A stretch of DNA of 64,000 nucleotides from Thermoleophilaceae bacterium (GCA_036378175.1 DASUWY010000007.1:32627-96626); one strand, 5' to 3'; positions 24,669 through 33,124 are shown, counted from the stretch's first letter. The notes: generated from the letters alone by a model not told the origin. Numbers and translations are program-made.

Positions 24669-25256
24669 CTAGGCGGCGCCGGTGCCTGCGGCGTGCTCGG
24701 GAGCGGCTGGTTCCGGCTCGTCCTTCCAGGCGCTGCCGTTGCGCTCGGCGTGCCAGGCGAGCGACGCGCCGATGCATATGAGGCCGAGCGCGAGGATCGC
24801 GAGCCAGGGGCCCGACTTGACGACGGTCACCTGGTTGTCGCCGGGCTGTTGCACCAGCCTGTAGAGGACGAGCAGTATTCCCACGCCCGACAAGAGCGCC
24901 GCCGCGGCGCTCGGTGTGAAGCCGCCGCGGTAGCGGTGGGCAGCCACCCGCATCACGGCGGCGAGCGCGGCGGAGAGCGCGGCCGCGAGCAGCACGATCA
25001 GGATCAGGCGGTCGACGGCGGCATGAAGCTGCCAGAGGTTCTTCTCCTGGCCCTGAGCAACCTGAGCCGCCTGCTGCTGGATCGTGCCGGGCACCTGGCT
25101 GCCAAGCGGACCGGCCGGCACCTGTGCGTCGTGCTGGATCTGCCGCGCGGCGTCGCCGAGCTGGGTGCTGAACCAGACCAGCGCGGTGACGAGCAGCAGC
25201 CCGAGGCCCGCCACCCAGGCAAGGGCGTCACCCTTGGTGAGGCGCTCGAAGCTCAT
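24669..25256 (-). CDS. Four-helix membrane protein
   Basis: 195 residues. Helix 1 (about 12-30) is followed by an extracytoplasmic Gln-rich segment (QIQHDAQVPAG, TIQQQAAQVAQGQEKN), then three more helices (85-105, 118-137, 150-168) and a Glu/Pro-rich cytosolic tail. Family not recognised. ATG overlaps the stop of the related-looking upstream gene by 4 bases. Confidence 0.65.
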   Translation of the reverse strand: MSFERLTKGDALAWVAGLGLLLVTALVWFSTQLGDAARQIQHDAQVPAGPLGSQVPGTIQQQAAQVAQGQEKNLWQLHAAVDRLILIVLLAAALSAALAAVMRVAAHRYRGGFTPSAAAALLSGVGILLVLYRLVQQPGDNQVTVVKSGPWLAILALGLICIGASLAWHAERNGSAWKDEPEPAAPEHAAGTGAA

Positions 25257-25750
25257 GCCTCGCCCCCCTTCGGCGCCGGTAGCGGCGTGATCGGCACCTC
25301 GATGCCCTCACCGCGCCGCTCATCTCGCATCGACACAAGGGCGGACGCGGTGAGCCCGATGGCTGCCGCCGCGCCGAGCCACACCCCCGCGGCCCTGCCG
25401 GTGGGGCCGGGTCCCAGATCGGGCGGCCAGATCAGCCTCACCACGGCCAGCACCGAAGCCAGTAGACCGATGAGGCTGGCGAACACGGTTGCCGCGATGG
25501 GCATCGCCTGGGTCGAAGACGTGGCGGTGGCGATGAGCAGCCAGATGCCGAGCAGCCCGGCGATGCAGAAGATCACGTCATTGACGGCCATCGATTGCCA
25601 GGCGTTGAGCGTGTAGCCCACCCGCCCCGGTGCTCGGCTGAAGTATGCGCCCTCGCTGCCCTGGTACCAAGGCGCCCAAAGCAGGCCGATCAAGGCGGCG
25701 CCGGCGACGCCCGCCAGCCAGTCGCTTGCCCTCAGCCTCCGCAGATCCAC
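25253..25750 (-). CDS. Four-helix membrane protein
   Basis: 165 residues starting at a GTG. Helices at about 12-28, 55-77, 83-105 and 120-140. The segment GLLWAPWYQGSE followed by TLNAWQSMAVND resembles a widespread group of small four-helix actinobacterial membrane proteins with a W-rich first loop. It has the same helix layout as the next gene, and the two may be distant paralogues that act together. Starts 9 bases after the folD stop. Confidence 0.65.
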   Translation of the reverse strand: MDLRRLRASDWLAGVAGAALIGLLWAPWYQGSEGAYFSRAPGRVGYTLNAWQSMAVNDVIFCIAGLLGIWLLIATATSSTQAMPIAATVFASLIGLLASVLAVVRLIWPPDLGPGPTGRAAGVWLGAAAAIGLTASALVSMRDERRGEGIEVPITPLPAPKGGEA

Positions 25751-25759
25751 GCCAGCAGG

Positions 25760-26626
25760 CTACCGCCGCTCGGGTACCCCGCGAGCCGCTACCTGCAGGT
25801 GCGCGGCCCTGACGGTGTTCGCGAGCAGCATCGCGATCGTCATCGGCCCAACGCCTCCCGGCACGGGCGTGATTGCCGCCGCCACGTCCTTCACCGCCTC
25901 GAAGTCCACGTCGCCAACCAGGCCGTCGTCGGTGCGGTGGATGCCCACGTCGATCACGATCGCTCCCTCGCGCACCATGTCCGCGGTGACGATCCTCGGG
26001 ACACCGGCGGCTGCCACGAGCACGTCGGCGCGACGGCAGACGGCGGCGAGGTCGCGCGTCTTCGAATGGCACTGCGTCACGGTCGCGTTGGCCGCCAGCA
26101 ACAGTGCGGCCACCGGCTTGCCCACGAGCTTCGAGCGCCCGATCACCACAGCCTCGGCGCCCTGCAGCTCCGCGCCCGCCACGCGCAGCAGCTCCATCAC
26201 GCCCGCCGGTGTGCACGGCACCAGTCCCTCGAGCCCCTGGAACAAGCGGCCGGCGCTGAGCGGCGTGAGCCCGTCCACGTCCTTCAGCGGATCAATCAGC
26301 GACGTCATCGCGTCGCCGTCGATCTGGTCCGGCACCGGAAGCTGGAGCAGGATGCCGCTCACGGCCTCGTCCTCGTTGAGCGAGGTGAGCAGCTCCGCCA
26401 GCTCATCCTGAGACGTGTCCGCCGGCAGCTCGTGATGGATCGACGCGATGCCCACGTCCTCGCTCGCCTTGCGCTTGTTGCGCACGTAGACGTGCGACGC
26501 CGGATCATCGCCCACGAGCACCGTGGCGAGCCCCGGCTGGAAGCCGTGCTCGTCCACGAACGCGCGCACGTCCTCGGCCACACGGGCGCGGACGTCCGCC
26601 GCCACTGCTTTGCCGTCGATGATCAT
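25760..26626 (-). CDS. folD: Methylene-THF dehydrogenase/cyclohydrolase
   Basis: 288 residues from MIIDGKAVA (ATG 26626). The catalytic region YVRNKRKASEDVGI has Tyr47 and Lys51 of the YxxxK motif. Further blocks are GILLQLPVPDQID, DVDGLTPLSAGRL, PCTPAGVMELL, VVIGRSKLVGKPVAALL (NADP site) and ITPVPGGVGPMTIAMLL. It interconverts methylene-, methenyl- and formyl-tetrahydrofolate. Codons upstream of this ATG are open but overlap a structured element. Leads an operon with two membrane proteins and a phosphatase. Confidence 0.97.
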   Translation of the reverse strand: MIIDGKAVAADVRARVAEDVRAFVDEHGFQPGLATVLVGDDPASHVYVRNKRKASEDVGIASIHHELPADTSQDELAELLTSLNEDEAVSGILLQLPVPDQIDGDAMTSLIDPLKDVDGLTPLSAGRLFQGLEGLVPCTPAGVMELLRVAGAELQGAEAVVIGRSKLVGKPVAALLLAANATVTQCHSKTRDLAAVCRRADVLVAAAGVPRIVTADMVREGAIVIDVGIHRTDDGLVGDVDFEAVKDVAAAITPVPGGVGPMTIAMLLANTVRAAHLQVAARGVPERR

Positions 26627-26640
26627 CGCTGCCAATCCCG

Positions 26641-26759
26641 TTCGAGAAACGAGTGCGAAAAGCGAGCCTGCCAAGGACGCAGCGAGGCCGCAGGGCGAAT
26701 GCCCGGGGCCGACCGAGGACGCCGGCAGGTGAAGGTTTGCAGCCTCATCGTTTCTTGAG
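26641..26759 (+). ncRNA. Structured element, copy 1 (family not identified)
   Basis: A 90-base core (26655-26744) aligns without gaps to copy 2 at 59954-60043. Shared boxes are GCGAAAA (26655), CGAGC (26663), CCAAGGACGCAG (26671), CGAGGACGC (26714) and GGTTTGCAGCC (26734). Between the two GGACGC boxes lies a 31-base hairpin: GGCC, internal loop GCA/GG, GGGC, loop GAAT, GCCC, GGCC. Flanking arms TTCGAGAAACGA (26641-26652) and TCGTTTCTTGAG (26748-26759) close it with a 12-pair stem containing two G-T pairs that hold only for a plus-strand RNA. The right arm lies in the last codons of pcrA. Strand and function are inferred. Confidence 0.5.
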
Positions 26760-29700
26760 CGGGGCGTAGTCGGCCATCAGTCTTCTCTCAGAACCGTCGC
26801 TCGGGAAGCGCACCACCACGATGCCGCCCACATCCAGTCCAACCACCATGCCCTCGCCGAACGAGGCATGCACCACCTCGTCGCCCACCGAGAACGAGGC
26901 GCCCGGCTGCGGCTCCGGCCGCGACGCCGGGCCGCTGTCCCAGCGCGTGGAGAAGGCCTGCGGCCTGCGCGACTCCTGCGACTCCATGTCGGTGAGCTCG
27001 TTCGGGATCTCGTCGAGAAAGCGCGACGGGAGGTTCCAGTCGCGCTGCCCGTACAGGGCCCGCATGCGCGCGTACGACATGTAGAGCTGCCGCTTCGCGC
27101 GCGTGATTCCGACGTAGCAGAGCCGCCGCTCCTCCTCGAGGTCGCCCGACTCAACCGCGCGCGAGTGCGGGAACACGCCCTCCTCGCAGCCGATCATGAA
27201 CACCACCGGGAACTCGAGCCCCTTGGCGTTGTGGAGCGTCATGAGGGTGACGGTGCCCTCGTCGTCGCGCAGCGCGTCCTGGTCGGAGAACAGCGCGATC
27301 TGCTGGAGGAACTCCTCGAGCGACGGCTCCTCGGCCACCGAGTCGTACTCGCGCGCGACTCCCACGAGCTCCTCGAGGTTCTCGATGCGTCCCTGCGCCT
27401 CGATCGTGCGCTCGGCCTCCAGCGCCTCGAGATAGCCGCTCTCCTGCAGCGTCTCCTGAAGCAGGTCGCCGACCGACGCTCCGCCGTCCACCCGCTCGCG
27501 CAGCCGCTCCATGATCGACATGAAGCGGTCGAGCGCCTTCACCGCCGCCGCACCGAGGCCGGGCACGTTCTCCGGCGAGGCGGCCACGTCCCACACCGGC
27601 TCGCCCAGCGTGTTCGCATGGCCGACCACCCGCGCCTGCGTGGTGTCCCCGATCCCGCGCCGCGGCGAGTTCACCACGCGCTGGAACGCCACCACGTCGT
27701 GCGGGTTCACGAGCAGCGTCAGATACGCCATTGCGTCCTTGATCTCGGCACGCTCGTAGAACTTCGTGCCGCCGATCACCTGGTACGGCAGCTTGTAACG
27801 CGTGAGCATGTCCTCCAGCACGCGCGACTGGGCGTTGGTCCTGTAGAAGACGGCCACCTCGTCGCGCGAGCCGCCCTCGTCCACGATCCGCTCGATCTCG
27901 TTGACCACGAAGCGCGCCTCGGCGTGCTCGTCCTCGAGCTCGCGCACGTGGATCGGGTCGCCCTGGCCGAGGTCTGTCCAAAGGGATTTGGACTTGCGGG
28001 CGTGGTTGTTGGAGACGACCGCGTTCGCGGCGGACAGGATCGTCTGCGTCGAACGGTAGTTCTGCTCGAGCTTTACGACGTGAGCGTCGGGAAAATCGTC
28101 CTCGAAGTCGAGGATGTTCCTGACGTCGGCGCCGCGGAAGGCGTAGATCGAATTGTGCGTGACCAGCCCACCCGCGATGAAGTTGTGCGTCGGTTCAACG
28201 TCCAAGTCGTAAACAGGACGACTAAGCCGGATCCGCTCAACCGTCTCGACCACGTCGTACTCGCCCTCCTCGGTGAACATGGCCATACCCGGGCGGATTG
28301 ATGCAGCCGGCATGAACGGAAGCGTGTTCTTCAGAGTGACTCCGTCACCGTTCTTTCCGAGCCGTGCAACGCGCTTTACAACCACCGGAAGGACTGACCT
28401 GATGCGCTCCACGACCTCAAGCGCGCGACCAAAGTCGCTGAAGGCGGATTCGTAACGCCAACTCAGAGAACCGGACTTGGCAGGTCGAACGCTGAGCCCA
28501 ATCGACTCCAGCGCGTTCTTCGCGTCGTCACTTCGACCGCCGACCGTGACCGTGTGCATCGGACTCACTCCGCGGCGATCACCGCATAGCGTCAACGTGA
28601 CATTCCGGCGAAAGCCCTCGCGCCCCTGCGGCATGAAATGCGGATGTTCTCGACACAGCCCGTGGTCCGCAAGCAGCCGTCTGCCGCCGCTCTCTGTGTC
28701 GACGGATTCGAAAACCCGGTCGATCAAGACCTGATTCGACACCAACCCGCCGTCAGGGGTGGCTCTTAGCTGCAGGCCGACGACGGGGGCCTTCTGCCCC
28801 TTCGTGTATACGCGGGTCACACCAACTCGATAGCCCGTTCCGTTGCGATGCATCACGTACGTCATATGGCGCTGCGGGGTCAGACCCAGCCTGTAGCCGG
28901 CGAAATGGACGTGCTCCGGGGTGCTCACGATCCTGCGCCCGCCCTCCGTCTTGATGGCGATGCCTTCTGCCTTCGCCGATTCATGAATCCGCATCACGAG
29001 CGCTGGGCGAAAGTCGGCGCTTCCGAAGCAGGACAGAACCTCGTCTCCAGGCGAGATCTGCTCGATAGGCCTCTTCGTCCCATCACCCATGGTGACCAAC
29101 GTGCCCTCCACCAGACACTGGTCGTCGTCACCAACCACACAAAGATTCCGGCGCTCGCCCGCTAGCAGCTGCAGCCACCTGTACTGCGCACGGTTGGTGT
29201 CCTGGTACTCGTCCACGAGCAGCCAGCGGAACTGCTCCTGGTACTTGCGCAGCACCTCCGGGAAGAGCTCGAAGAGGTTCACGCAGCGGAACAGGATGTC
29301 GTCGAAGTCCATGGCGTTCATGGAATGCGCCCGCTGCTCGTACATCTCGTACACGTCGGCGGCGGTCTGCTCGAAGAACGAGCCGACCTTGATCCGGTAG
29401 CCCTCAGCGTCCACCAGCTGGTTCTTCGCGTCCGAGATCTGCCGCTTGATCGCGCGCGGCGCGAAGCGCTTGGGATCGACGTCCAGCTCGTCCATGCACT
29501 GCTTGATGAGCCGCAGCGAGTCCGCCTCGTCGTAGATCGTGAAGCCGCGCGTGTAGCCCAGCCTCTCCCCCTCCGCTCGCAGCATCCGGACGCATGCCGA
29601 ATGGAAGGTGAGCACCCACATGGCACGCGAGCGGCGGCCCACGAGCATCTCCACCCGCTCGCGCATCTCCTGCGCGGCCTTGTTGGTGAAGGTGATCGCG

Positions 29701-29885
29701 AGGATCTGGCCCGCCCGCGCCGCGCCAGTCTGCACGAGATAGGCGATCCGGCGCGTTAGCACCGCTGTCTTGCCCGAGCCCGCCCCCGCGAGGATGAGCA
29801 GCGGCCCCTCACCGTGCTGAACGGCTTCGCGCTGGGGCTCGTTGAGCCCCTCGAGAAGGCTCTCGGGGGCGGTGGTGGTGCTCAC
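26745..29885 (-). CDS. pcrA: PcrA/UvrD-type DNA helicase containing an intein
   Basis: 1,046 codons, of which residues 257-578 are an intein; the spliced helicase would be 724 residues, normal for PcrA/UvrD. Visible helicase motifs are the Q motif LNEPQREAV, motif I LAGAGSGKTAVLTRR, Ia ITFTNKAAQEM, motif II LLVDEYQDTNRAQY, motif III split as VVGDDDQ | SIYAFRGAD, IV LEQNYRSTQTIL, V TLMTLHNAKGLEFPVVF and VI RRLCYVGITRAKRQLY. It is a 3'-5' helicase for repair and replication-conflict processing. GTG start with TATCGT about 8 bases upstream (near-leaderless). The C-terminal region holds the usual Tudor-like DEVVHASFGEGMVVGLD. Confidence 0.95.
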   Translation of the reverse strand: MSTTTAPESLLEGLNEPQREAVQHGEGPLLILAGAGSGKTAVLTRRIAYLVQTGAARAGQILAITFTNKAAQEMRERVEMLVGRRSRAMWVLTFHSACVRMLRAEGERLGYTRGFTIYDEADSLRLIKQCMDELDVDPKRFAPRAIKRQISDAKNQLVDAEGYRIKVGSFFEQTAADVYEMYEQRAHSMNAMDFDDILFRCVNLFELFPEVLRKYQEQFRWLLVDEYQDTNRAQYRWLQLLAGERRNLCVVGDDDQCLVEGTLVTMGDGTKRPIEQISPGDEVLSCFGSADFRPALVMRIHESAKAEGIAIKTEGGRRIVSTPEHVHFAGYRLGLTPQRHMTYVMHRNGTGYRVGVTRVYTKGQKAPVVGLQLRATPDGGLVSNQVLIDRVFESVDTESGGRRLLADHGLCREHPHFMPQGREGFRRNVTLTLCGDRRGVSPMHTVTVGGRSDDAKNALESIGLSVRPAKSGSLSWRYESAFSDFGRALEVVERIRSVLPVVVKRVARLGKNGDGVTLKNTLPFMPAASIRPGMAMFTEEGEYDVVETVERIRLSRPVYDLDVEPTHNFIAGGLVTHNSIYAFRGADVRNILDFEDDFPDAHVVKLEQNYRSTQTILSAANAVVSNNHARKSKSLWTDLGQGDPIHVRELEDEHAEARFVVNEIERIVDEGGSRDEVAVFYRTNAQSRVLEDMLTRYKLPYQVIGGTKFYERAEIKDAMAYLTLLVNPHDVVAFQRVVNSPRRGIGDTTQARVVGHANTLGEPVWDVAASPENVPGLGAAAVKALDRFMSIMERLRERVDGGASVGDLLQETLQESGYLEALEAERTIEAQGRIENLEELVGVAREYDSVAEEPSLEEFLQQIALFSDQDALRDDEGTVTLMTLHNAKGLEFPVVFMIGCEEGVFPHSRAVESGDLEEERRLCYVGITRAKRQLYMSYARMRALYGQRDWNLPSRFLDEIPNELTDMESQESRRPQAFSTRWDSGPASRPEPQPGASFSVGDEVVHASFGEGMVVGLDVGGIVVVRFPSDGSERRLMADYAPLKKR
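28152..29117 (-). other. Intein in helicase motif III (322 aa)
   Basis: The insertion starts with Cys257 (block A: CLVEGTLVTMGDGTKRPI) directly after VVGDDDQ and ends VTHN (Asn578) before Ser579. Block B is VSTPEHVHF, block F is EYDVVETVERI...PVYDLDVEPTHNF and block G is AGGLVTHN|S. All residues needed for splicing (Cys1, block B Thr/His, penultimate His, terminal Asn, Ser+1) are present. About 150 residues separate the N- and C-terminal splicing blocks, long enough for a homing endonuclease, but I see no clear LAGLIDADG motif. Three 60-base lines I counted are 57-65% GC against 70% in one flanking line, so composition is somewhat lower. Confidence 0.93.
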
Positions 29886-29912
29886 CTTGAAGACGATAGA
29901 GGTGCGGGCGGC

Positions 29913-29942
29913 TTGACTCGGCGATCCACGGCGCCATAGCGT
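29913..29942 (+). promoter_or_regulatory. Promoter of the secreted protein at 29949
   Basis: TTGACT (29913-29918), 18-base spacer, TAGCGT (29937-29942). The ATG follows 6 bases later, so the message would be leaderless or nearly so. Confidence 0.45.
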
Positions 29943-29948
29943 TCACCC

Positions 29949-30479
29949 ATGAACCGGCGCCTGCTCGCGGCAGCCGCATGCCTGGCCCTGATGGCCACCC
30001 CGGCCTTCGCTGCCAAGCACAAGTCGAAGGGGTTCACGCCCAAGAAGGTGGCTGCCGTCTGGAGCGGCACGTGGAGCAACCACACCTTCAACACCAGCGG
30101 CCCGATCACCCTCCGGGGCAAGCTGTTTCGCAAGGGGAAGGCCTTCAAGTTCGACGTGGACCTTGGCGGTAACGCCCTCGGCTGTCCCGACCCGCCGGCT
30201 CAGCACACCCCCACGATCACCAAGGGCTCGGGCAAGAACCACTGGAACTCGAAGGGGTTCAGGCTTCACCTGATCTCTCCCTCGTACGGGACGTTCACGG
30301 TGACCTACGTGGACAAGACGCACAAGCTCACCGGCAGCGGCGGCAATCCGTCGTGCGCGCCGAACGTCACCTGGTCGCTCGACGGCACGCTCACCCACTC
30401 GGCCTTCACCGGCAGCGTGACGATCGACCTCGGAAACGGCCAGACAGCCTCGAGCTCGCTCACCGCCAACCGGCAGTAG
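29949..30479 (+). CDS. Secreted protein of unknown function (176 aa)
   Basis: A signal peptide (MNRRLLAAAACLALMATPAFA, cleavage after AFA) precedes a basic, beta-rich mature part with WSGTWSNHTFNTSGPITL, a Cys pair (GCPDPP and PSCAPN) and a Thr/Ser-rich end. It looks like a small secreted beta-sandwich, with no known family. Its TAG stop overlaps the GTG of the next gene (TAGTG). Confidence 0.75.
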   Translation: MNRRLLAAAACLALMATPAFAAKHKSKGFTPKKVAAVWSGTWSNHTFNTSGPITLRGKLFRKGKAFKFDVDLGGNALGCPDPPAQHTPTITKGSGKNHWNSKGFRLHLISPSYGTFTVTYVDKTHKLTGSGGNPSCAPNVTWSLDGTLTHSAFTGSVTIDLGNGQTASSSLTANRQ

Positions 30480-31372
30480 TGACCTACCCTTCCCCGCCCG
30501 TGGGGCTCTGCGACGACGTGCGGGCGAGCTGTGCCGCGATCGCGGAGGACGCCCGCTTCGTGCAGATCCACGTGCACGCCGCAGACGAGATAGAGCCCGG
30601 GCCGCCGCCCGTGCTCGATCCGGAGCGCCACTACCTGGAGGGCTCGCGCGCCGTGGTGTGCACCTACCTGCTCACGCTCGACGCCATCAACTTCGGCTCC
30701 GGCTGGTTCCCCACGCTGCGAAAGCGGCCGGGCTGCTCCGGCTACTACACGGTCGCGTGGGCGCTCGCGGACCACTTCCGGGCGCATGGCCCGTGGTCGC
30801 CCGAGGAGCTCGAGCTGCTCGACGGCCGTCGCGTGGCCGCCGTGCTCGAGCAGGAGCCGGGGCACGAGCTGATGGAGCTGTACGCGGAGGCGCTGCGCGA
30901 CCTCGGCCGCTTCCTGAGCGGGAGAAGCGCGCTCGAGGTGGTGAGCTCGGCGAGCGGCTCGGCGGAGGCGCTGGCCGAGACGCTCGCTCGCGGGATGCCG
31001 TTCTTCGACGACCGCGGCTTCTACAAGCGCGCCCAGATAGTTGCGAGCAACATGGCCCTCGCCGGGGTGGCGGACTTCTACGACCTCGACAGGCTCACGA
31101 TCTTCGCCGACAACCTCGTGCCGCACGTGCTGCGCGTGGACGGCGTGCTGAGCTACGAGCCGGAGCTGGCCGCTCGCATCGACAGCGAGGAGCTCCTGCC
31201 GGCCGGAGAGGAGGAGCGCGAGATCCGCGCGTGCGCCCTTCACGCCTGCGAATCGATCGCCGGGCGGCTCGGCGTGCCGCCCCGGATCCTCGACGTATGG
31301 CTCTGGAACCGCGGGCAGGAGCCGCGCTACAAGGCCCTGCCGCGCCACCGCACCCGCACGGTCTTCTACTGA
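30479..31372 (+). CDS. Queuosine-salvage protein (Qng1/DUF2419-like)
   Basis: 297 residues from a GTG overlapping the previous stop. It carries the pattern of the queuosine 5'-phosphate N-glycosylase family: TYLLTLDAINFGSGWFPTLR, GYYTVAWALADHFRAHG, GRGFYKRAQIVA-like DDRGFYKRAQIVASNMA, FYDLDRLTIFADNLVPHVLR, GVLSYEPELAARID, EEREIRACALHACE and ILDVWLWNRG. The family releases queuine from queuosine monophosphate so the base can be reused for tRNA. No other queuosine genes are in the window. The assignment rests on family pattern alone. Confidence 0.75.
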   Translation: MTYPSPPVGLCDDVRASCAAIAEDARFVQIHVHAADEIEPGPPPVLDPERHYLEGSRAVVCTYLLTLDAINFGSGWFPTLRKRPGCSGYYTVAWALADHFRAHGPWSPEELELLDGRRVAAVLEQEPGHELMELYAEALRDLGRFLSGRSALEVVSSASGSAEALAETLARGMPFFDDRGFYKRAQIVASNMALAGVADFYDLDRLTIFADNLVPHVLRVDGVLSYEPELAARIDSEELLPAGEEEREIRACALHACESIAGRLGVPPRILDVWLWNRGQEPRYKALPRHRTRTVFY

Positions 31373-31375
31373 GAC

Positions 31376-32218
31376 ATGCACTTCGGCATCGACATCTCAC
31401 CCGCGGGTGAATGGGGAACGCCGCGGCGGCTCGCCGAGCTGGCGGCGCTGGCCGAGCGCTCGGGCTGGGACGGGGTGTTCCTCGAGGACTACGTGTTCTA
31501 CCCGAGCGGCATCGACGCATACGACCCGTGGGTGGCCCTTGCCGCGATCGCCCTCGCCACCGAGCGCGTGCGCGTCGGGACGATGGTCACGCCGCTGCCC
31601 CGGCGCCGGCCGTGGAAGGTCGCGAGCGAAGGGGTGACGATCGACAACCTGTCGGGCGGCCGGATGATCCTCGGCGTGGGGTCGGGCGATCCGCAGAGCG
31701 CGGACATCGCGAGCGTTGGCGAGGCGAGCGATCTGCGGACCCGGGCCGAGCTGCTCGACGAGGCGCTCGACGTGATCGCCGGGCTTTGGCGTGGCGAGGC
31801 GTTCAGCCACCACGGCAGGCACTTCCACGTGGAGGACGTCACGCTCCGGCCGCGCCCGCTCCAGCAGCCGCGGATTCCGATCTGGGTCGGGGGCATGTAC
31901 ACGAGCCGTGGCCCGCGGGAGCGCGCTCTCCGCTGGGACGGTGCCTGCCTCTACCGCGTGGAGCCGCCCGACTGGGAGGACCTGCGCCCCGATGAGGTGC
32001 GCGAGCTGCGTGCAGCGGCAGGCGACGCATTCGACATCGCGGTTGGCGGCCGCGAGCGGCGCGAGGACGAGGATGCTGAGCGCGAGTACGTGCGCGAGCT
32101 CGCCGCCGCGGGTGCCACCTGGTGGCACGAGTACCTCCCGCCCACCATGCCGCTCCGCGTGGTGCGCGACCACATCGAGCGCGGCCCGCTAAGGGCCGCT
32201 GGTGGCGAGCGGGCCTGA
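31376..32218 (+). CDS. LLM-class flavin/F420-dependent oxidoreductase
   Basis: 280 residues, luciferase-like TIM barrel. Typical blocks are MHFGIDISPAGEWGTPRRLAELA, RSGWDGVFLEDYVFYP, RVRVGTMVTPLPRRRPWKVA, LSGGRMILGVGSGDPQSADI and IPIWVGGMYTSRGP. Actinobacterial members usually use coenzyme F420 or FMN. The substrate is unknown. Starts 3 bases after the Qng1-like gene and probably shares its transcript. Its 3' end overlaps the convergent secreted-protein gene by 30 bases. Confidence 0.85.
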   Translation: MHFGIDISPAGEWGTPRRLAELAALAERSGWDGVFLEDYVFYPSGIDAYDPWVALAAIALATERVRVGTMVTPLPRRRPWKVASEGVTIDNLSGGRMILGVGSGDPQSADIASVGEASDLRTRAELLDEALDVIAGLWRGEAFSHHGRHFHVEDVTLRPRPLQQPRIPIWVGGMYTSRGPRERALRWDGACLYRVEPPDWEDLRPDEVRELRAAAGDAFDIAVGGRERREDEDAEREYVRELAAAGATWWHEYLPPTMPLRVVRDHIERGPLRAAGGERA

Positions 32219-33124
32219 GTGCTTGCCGGCCGCGTCCATCCCGAAGAAGCGGAACGGCAGCGCCGCCGCGGGGTCCGGTGTCGTGGCGAGCGCGATCGGG
32301 AGCGCGGTGCCCGCTGCGGCGGGTGCCGGAAGGGTGAAAAGTGCGTAGTCGTTCGGATGCGCGGTGGAGCTGATCGTGCACGTGCCGGCCGCGAAGGTGC
32401 AGCCCGTGAGCTGGTGCCCCTTGTCCGCGAGCACCGCGAACGACTTCACCGGGTAGTTGAAGGTCGCCGTGCCGTTCACCACGTTCGCCGCCTGAGGCGA
32501 GCGCACGAACCCGAGCTCCCCGGCGCGCGCATTGAGCGCCGAGAGGAACTCGCCCTCGCCCGCGTACGCGGCCTTCCGGGCCGCGGAGTCACAGGCCGCC
32601 TGGATCACCGAGCCGATCGTGATGTTCGGCAGCGGCGGTCCGGCAAGCTTGAGCGCGCCGGCGAGGTCGCTCGACCTGAAGTAGCTCCCGCAGCGGAACG
32701 CGCGGTGCCGCCCGAGCACGTTGTTCGTGGCGTGGAGCTTGAGCTTGAGCGCGTATCCCTTCGGCAGCGCGGCGCTCTTCAGGTTGATTCGCAGCCTGCG
32801 TTTCGGCGGCTTGGACCCGCTGATCACGGACGGGGCACGGTTCACCACCACGAGCACGCCGCGCACGCGGTCGCTCCGCCTCTGCTTCGCCAGCACCGCG
32901 AACACGCTCACGCCCTTTGGAAACGATCTCGCGGCCCCCGCCCTCGCGCTCCCCTTTCGGGACTTCACGAGGTCGAGCTCGAATCCGGCCACCGTGGCGT
33001 TCGCCCGCGCCGGCTCCTTCACGCGCACGACGGTGATGGTGCTCCTGTGCTTCGCGGCGGCTGCGGGCGAAGCCAGCAGGAGCGGGACCGCGAGTGCGAG
33101 AACGCATAACGCCGCGCGCTTCAT
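32189..33124 (-). CDS. Secreted protein coupled to cysE (311 aa)
   Basis: From the ATG at 33124 there is a signal peptide (MKRAALCVLALAVPLLLASP, then AAAA) and a mature region of about 285 residues with no recognised domain. It contains Lys/Arg-rich beta segments (ITVVRVKEPARANATVAGF, RRLRINLKSAALPKGYALKL) and Cys pairs (FRCGSYF, QAACDSA, LTGCTFAAGTCTI). The ATG shares one base with the cysE stop (TGATG), so it is translated from the sulfur operon. Whether it has anything to do with sulfur is unknown. Confidence 0.75.
   Translation of the reverse strand: MKRAALCVLALAVPLLLASPAAAAKHRSTITVVRVKEPARANATVAGFELDLVKSRKGSARAGAARSFPKGVSVFAVLAKQRRSDRVRGVLVVVNRAPSVISGSKPPKRRLRINLKSAALPKGYALKLKLHATNNVLGRHRAFRCGSYFRSSDLAGALKLAGPPLPNITIGSVIQAACDSAARKAAYAGEGEFLSALNARAGELGFVRSPQAANVVNGTATFNYPVKSFAVLADKGHQLTGCTFAAGTCTISSTAHPNDYALFTLPAPAAAGTALPIALATTPDPAAALPFRFFGMDAAGKHSGPLATSGP

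Noticed and set aside
26627..26744. Folate (THF) riboswitch before folD
   Set aside because: The position is suggestive, but the sequence has none of the THF-riboswitch core, and the same element occurs at 59942 away from folate genes.
26641..26759. SAH riboswitch on the minus strand (GGCTGCAAACC, GGCAGGCTCG)
   Set aside because: Only short words match; the second copy lacks the GGCAGGCTCG word, and no SAH-linked gene follows either copy.
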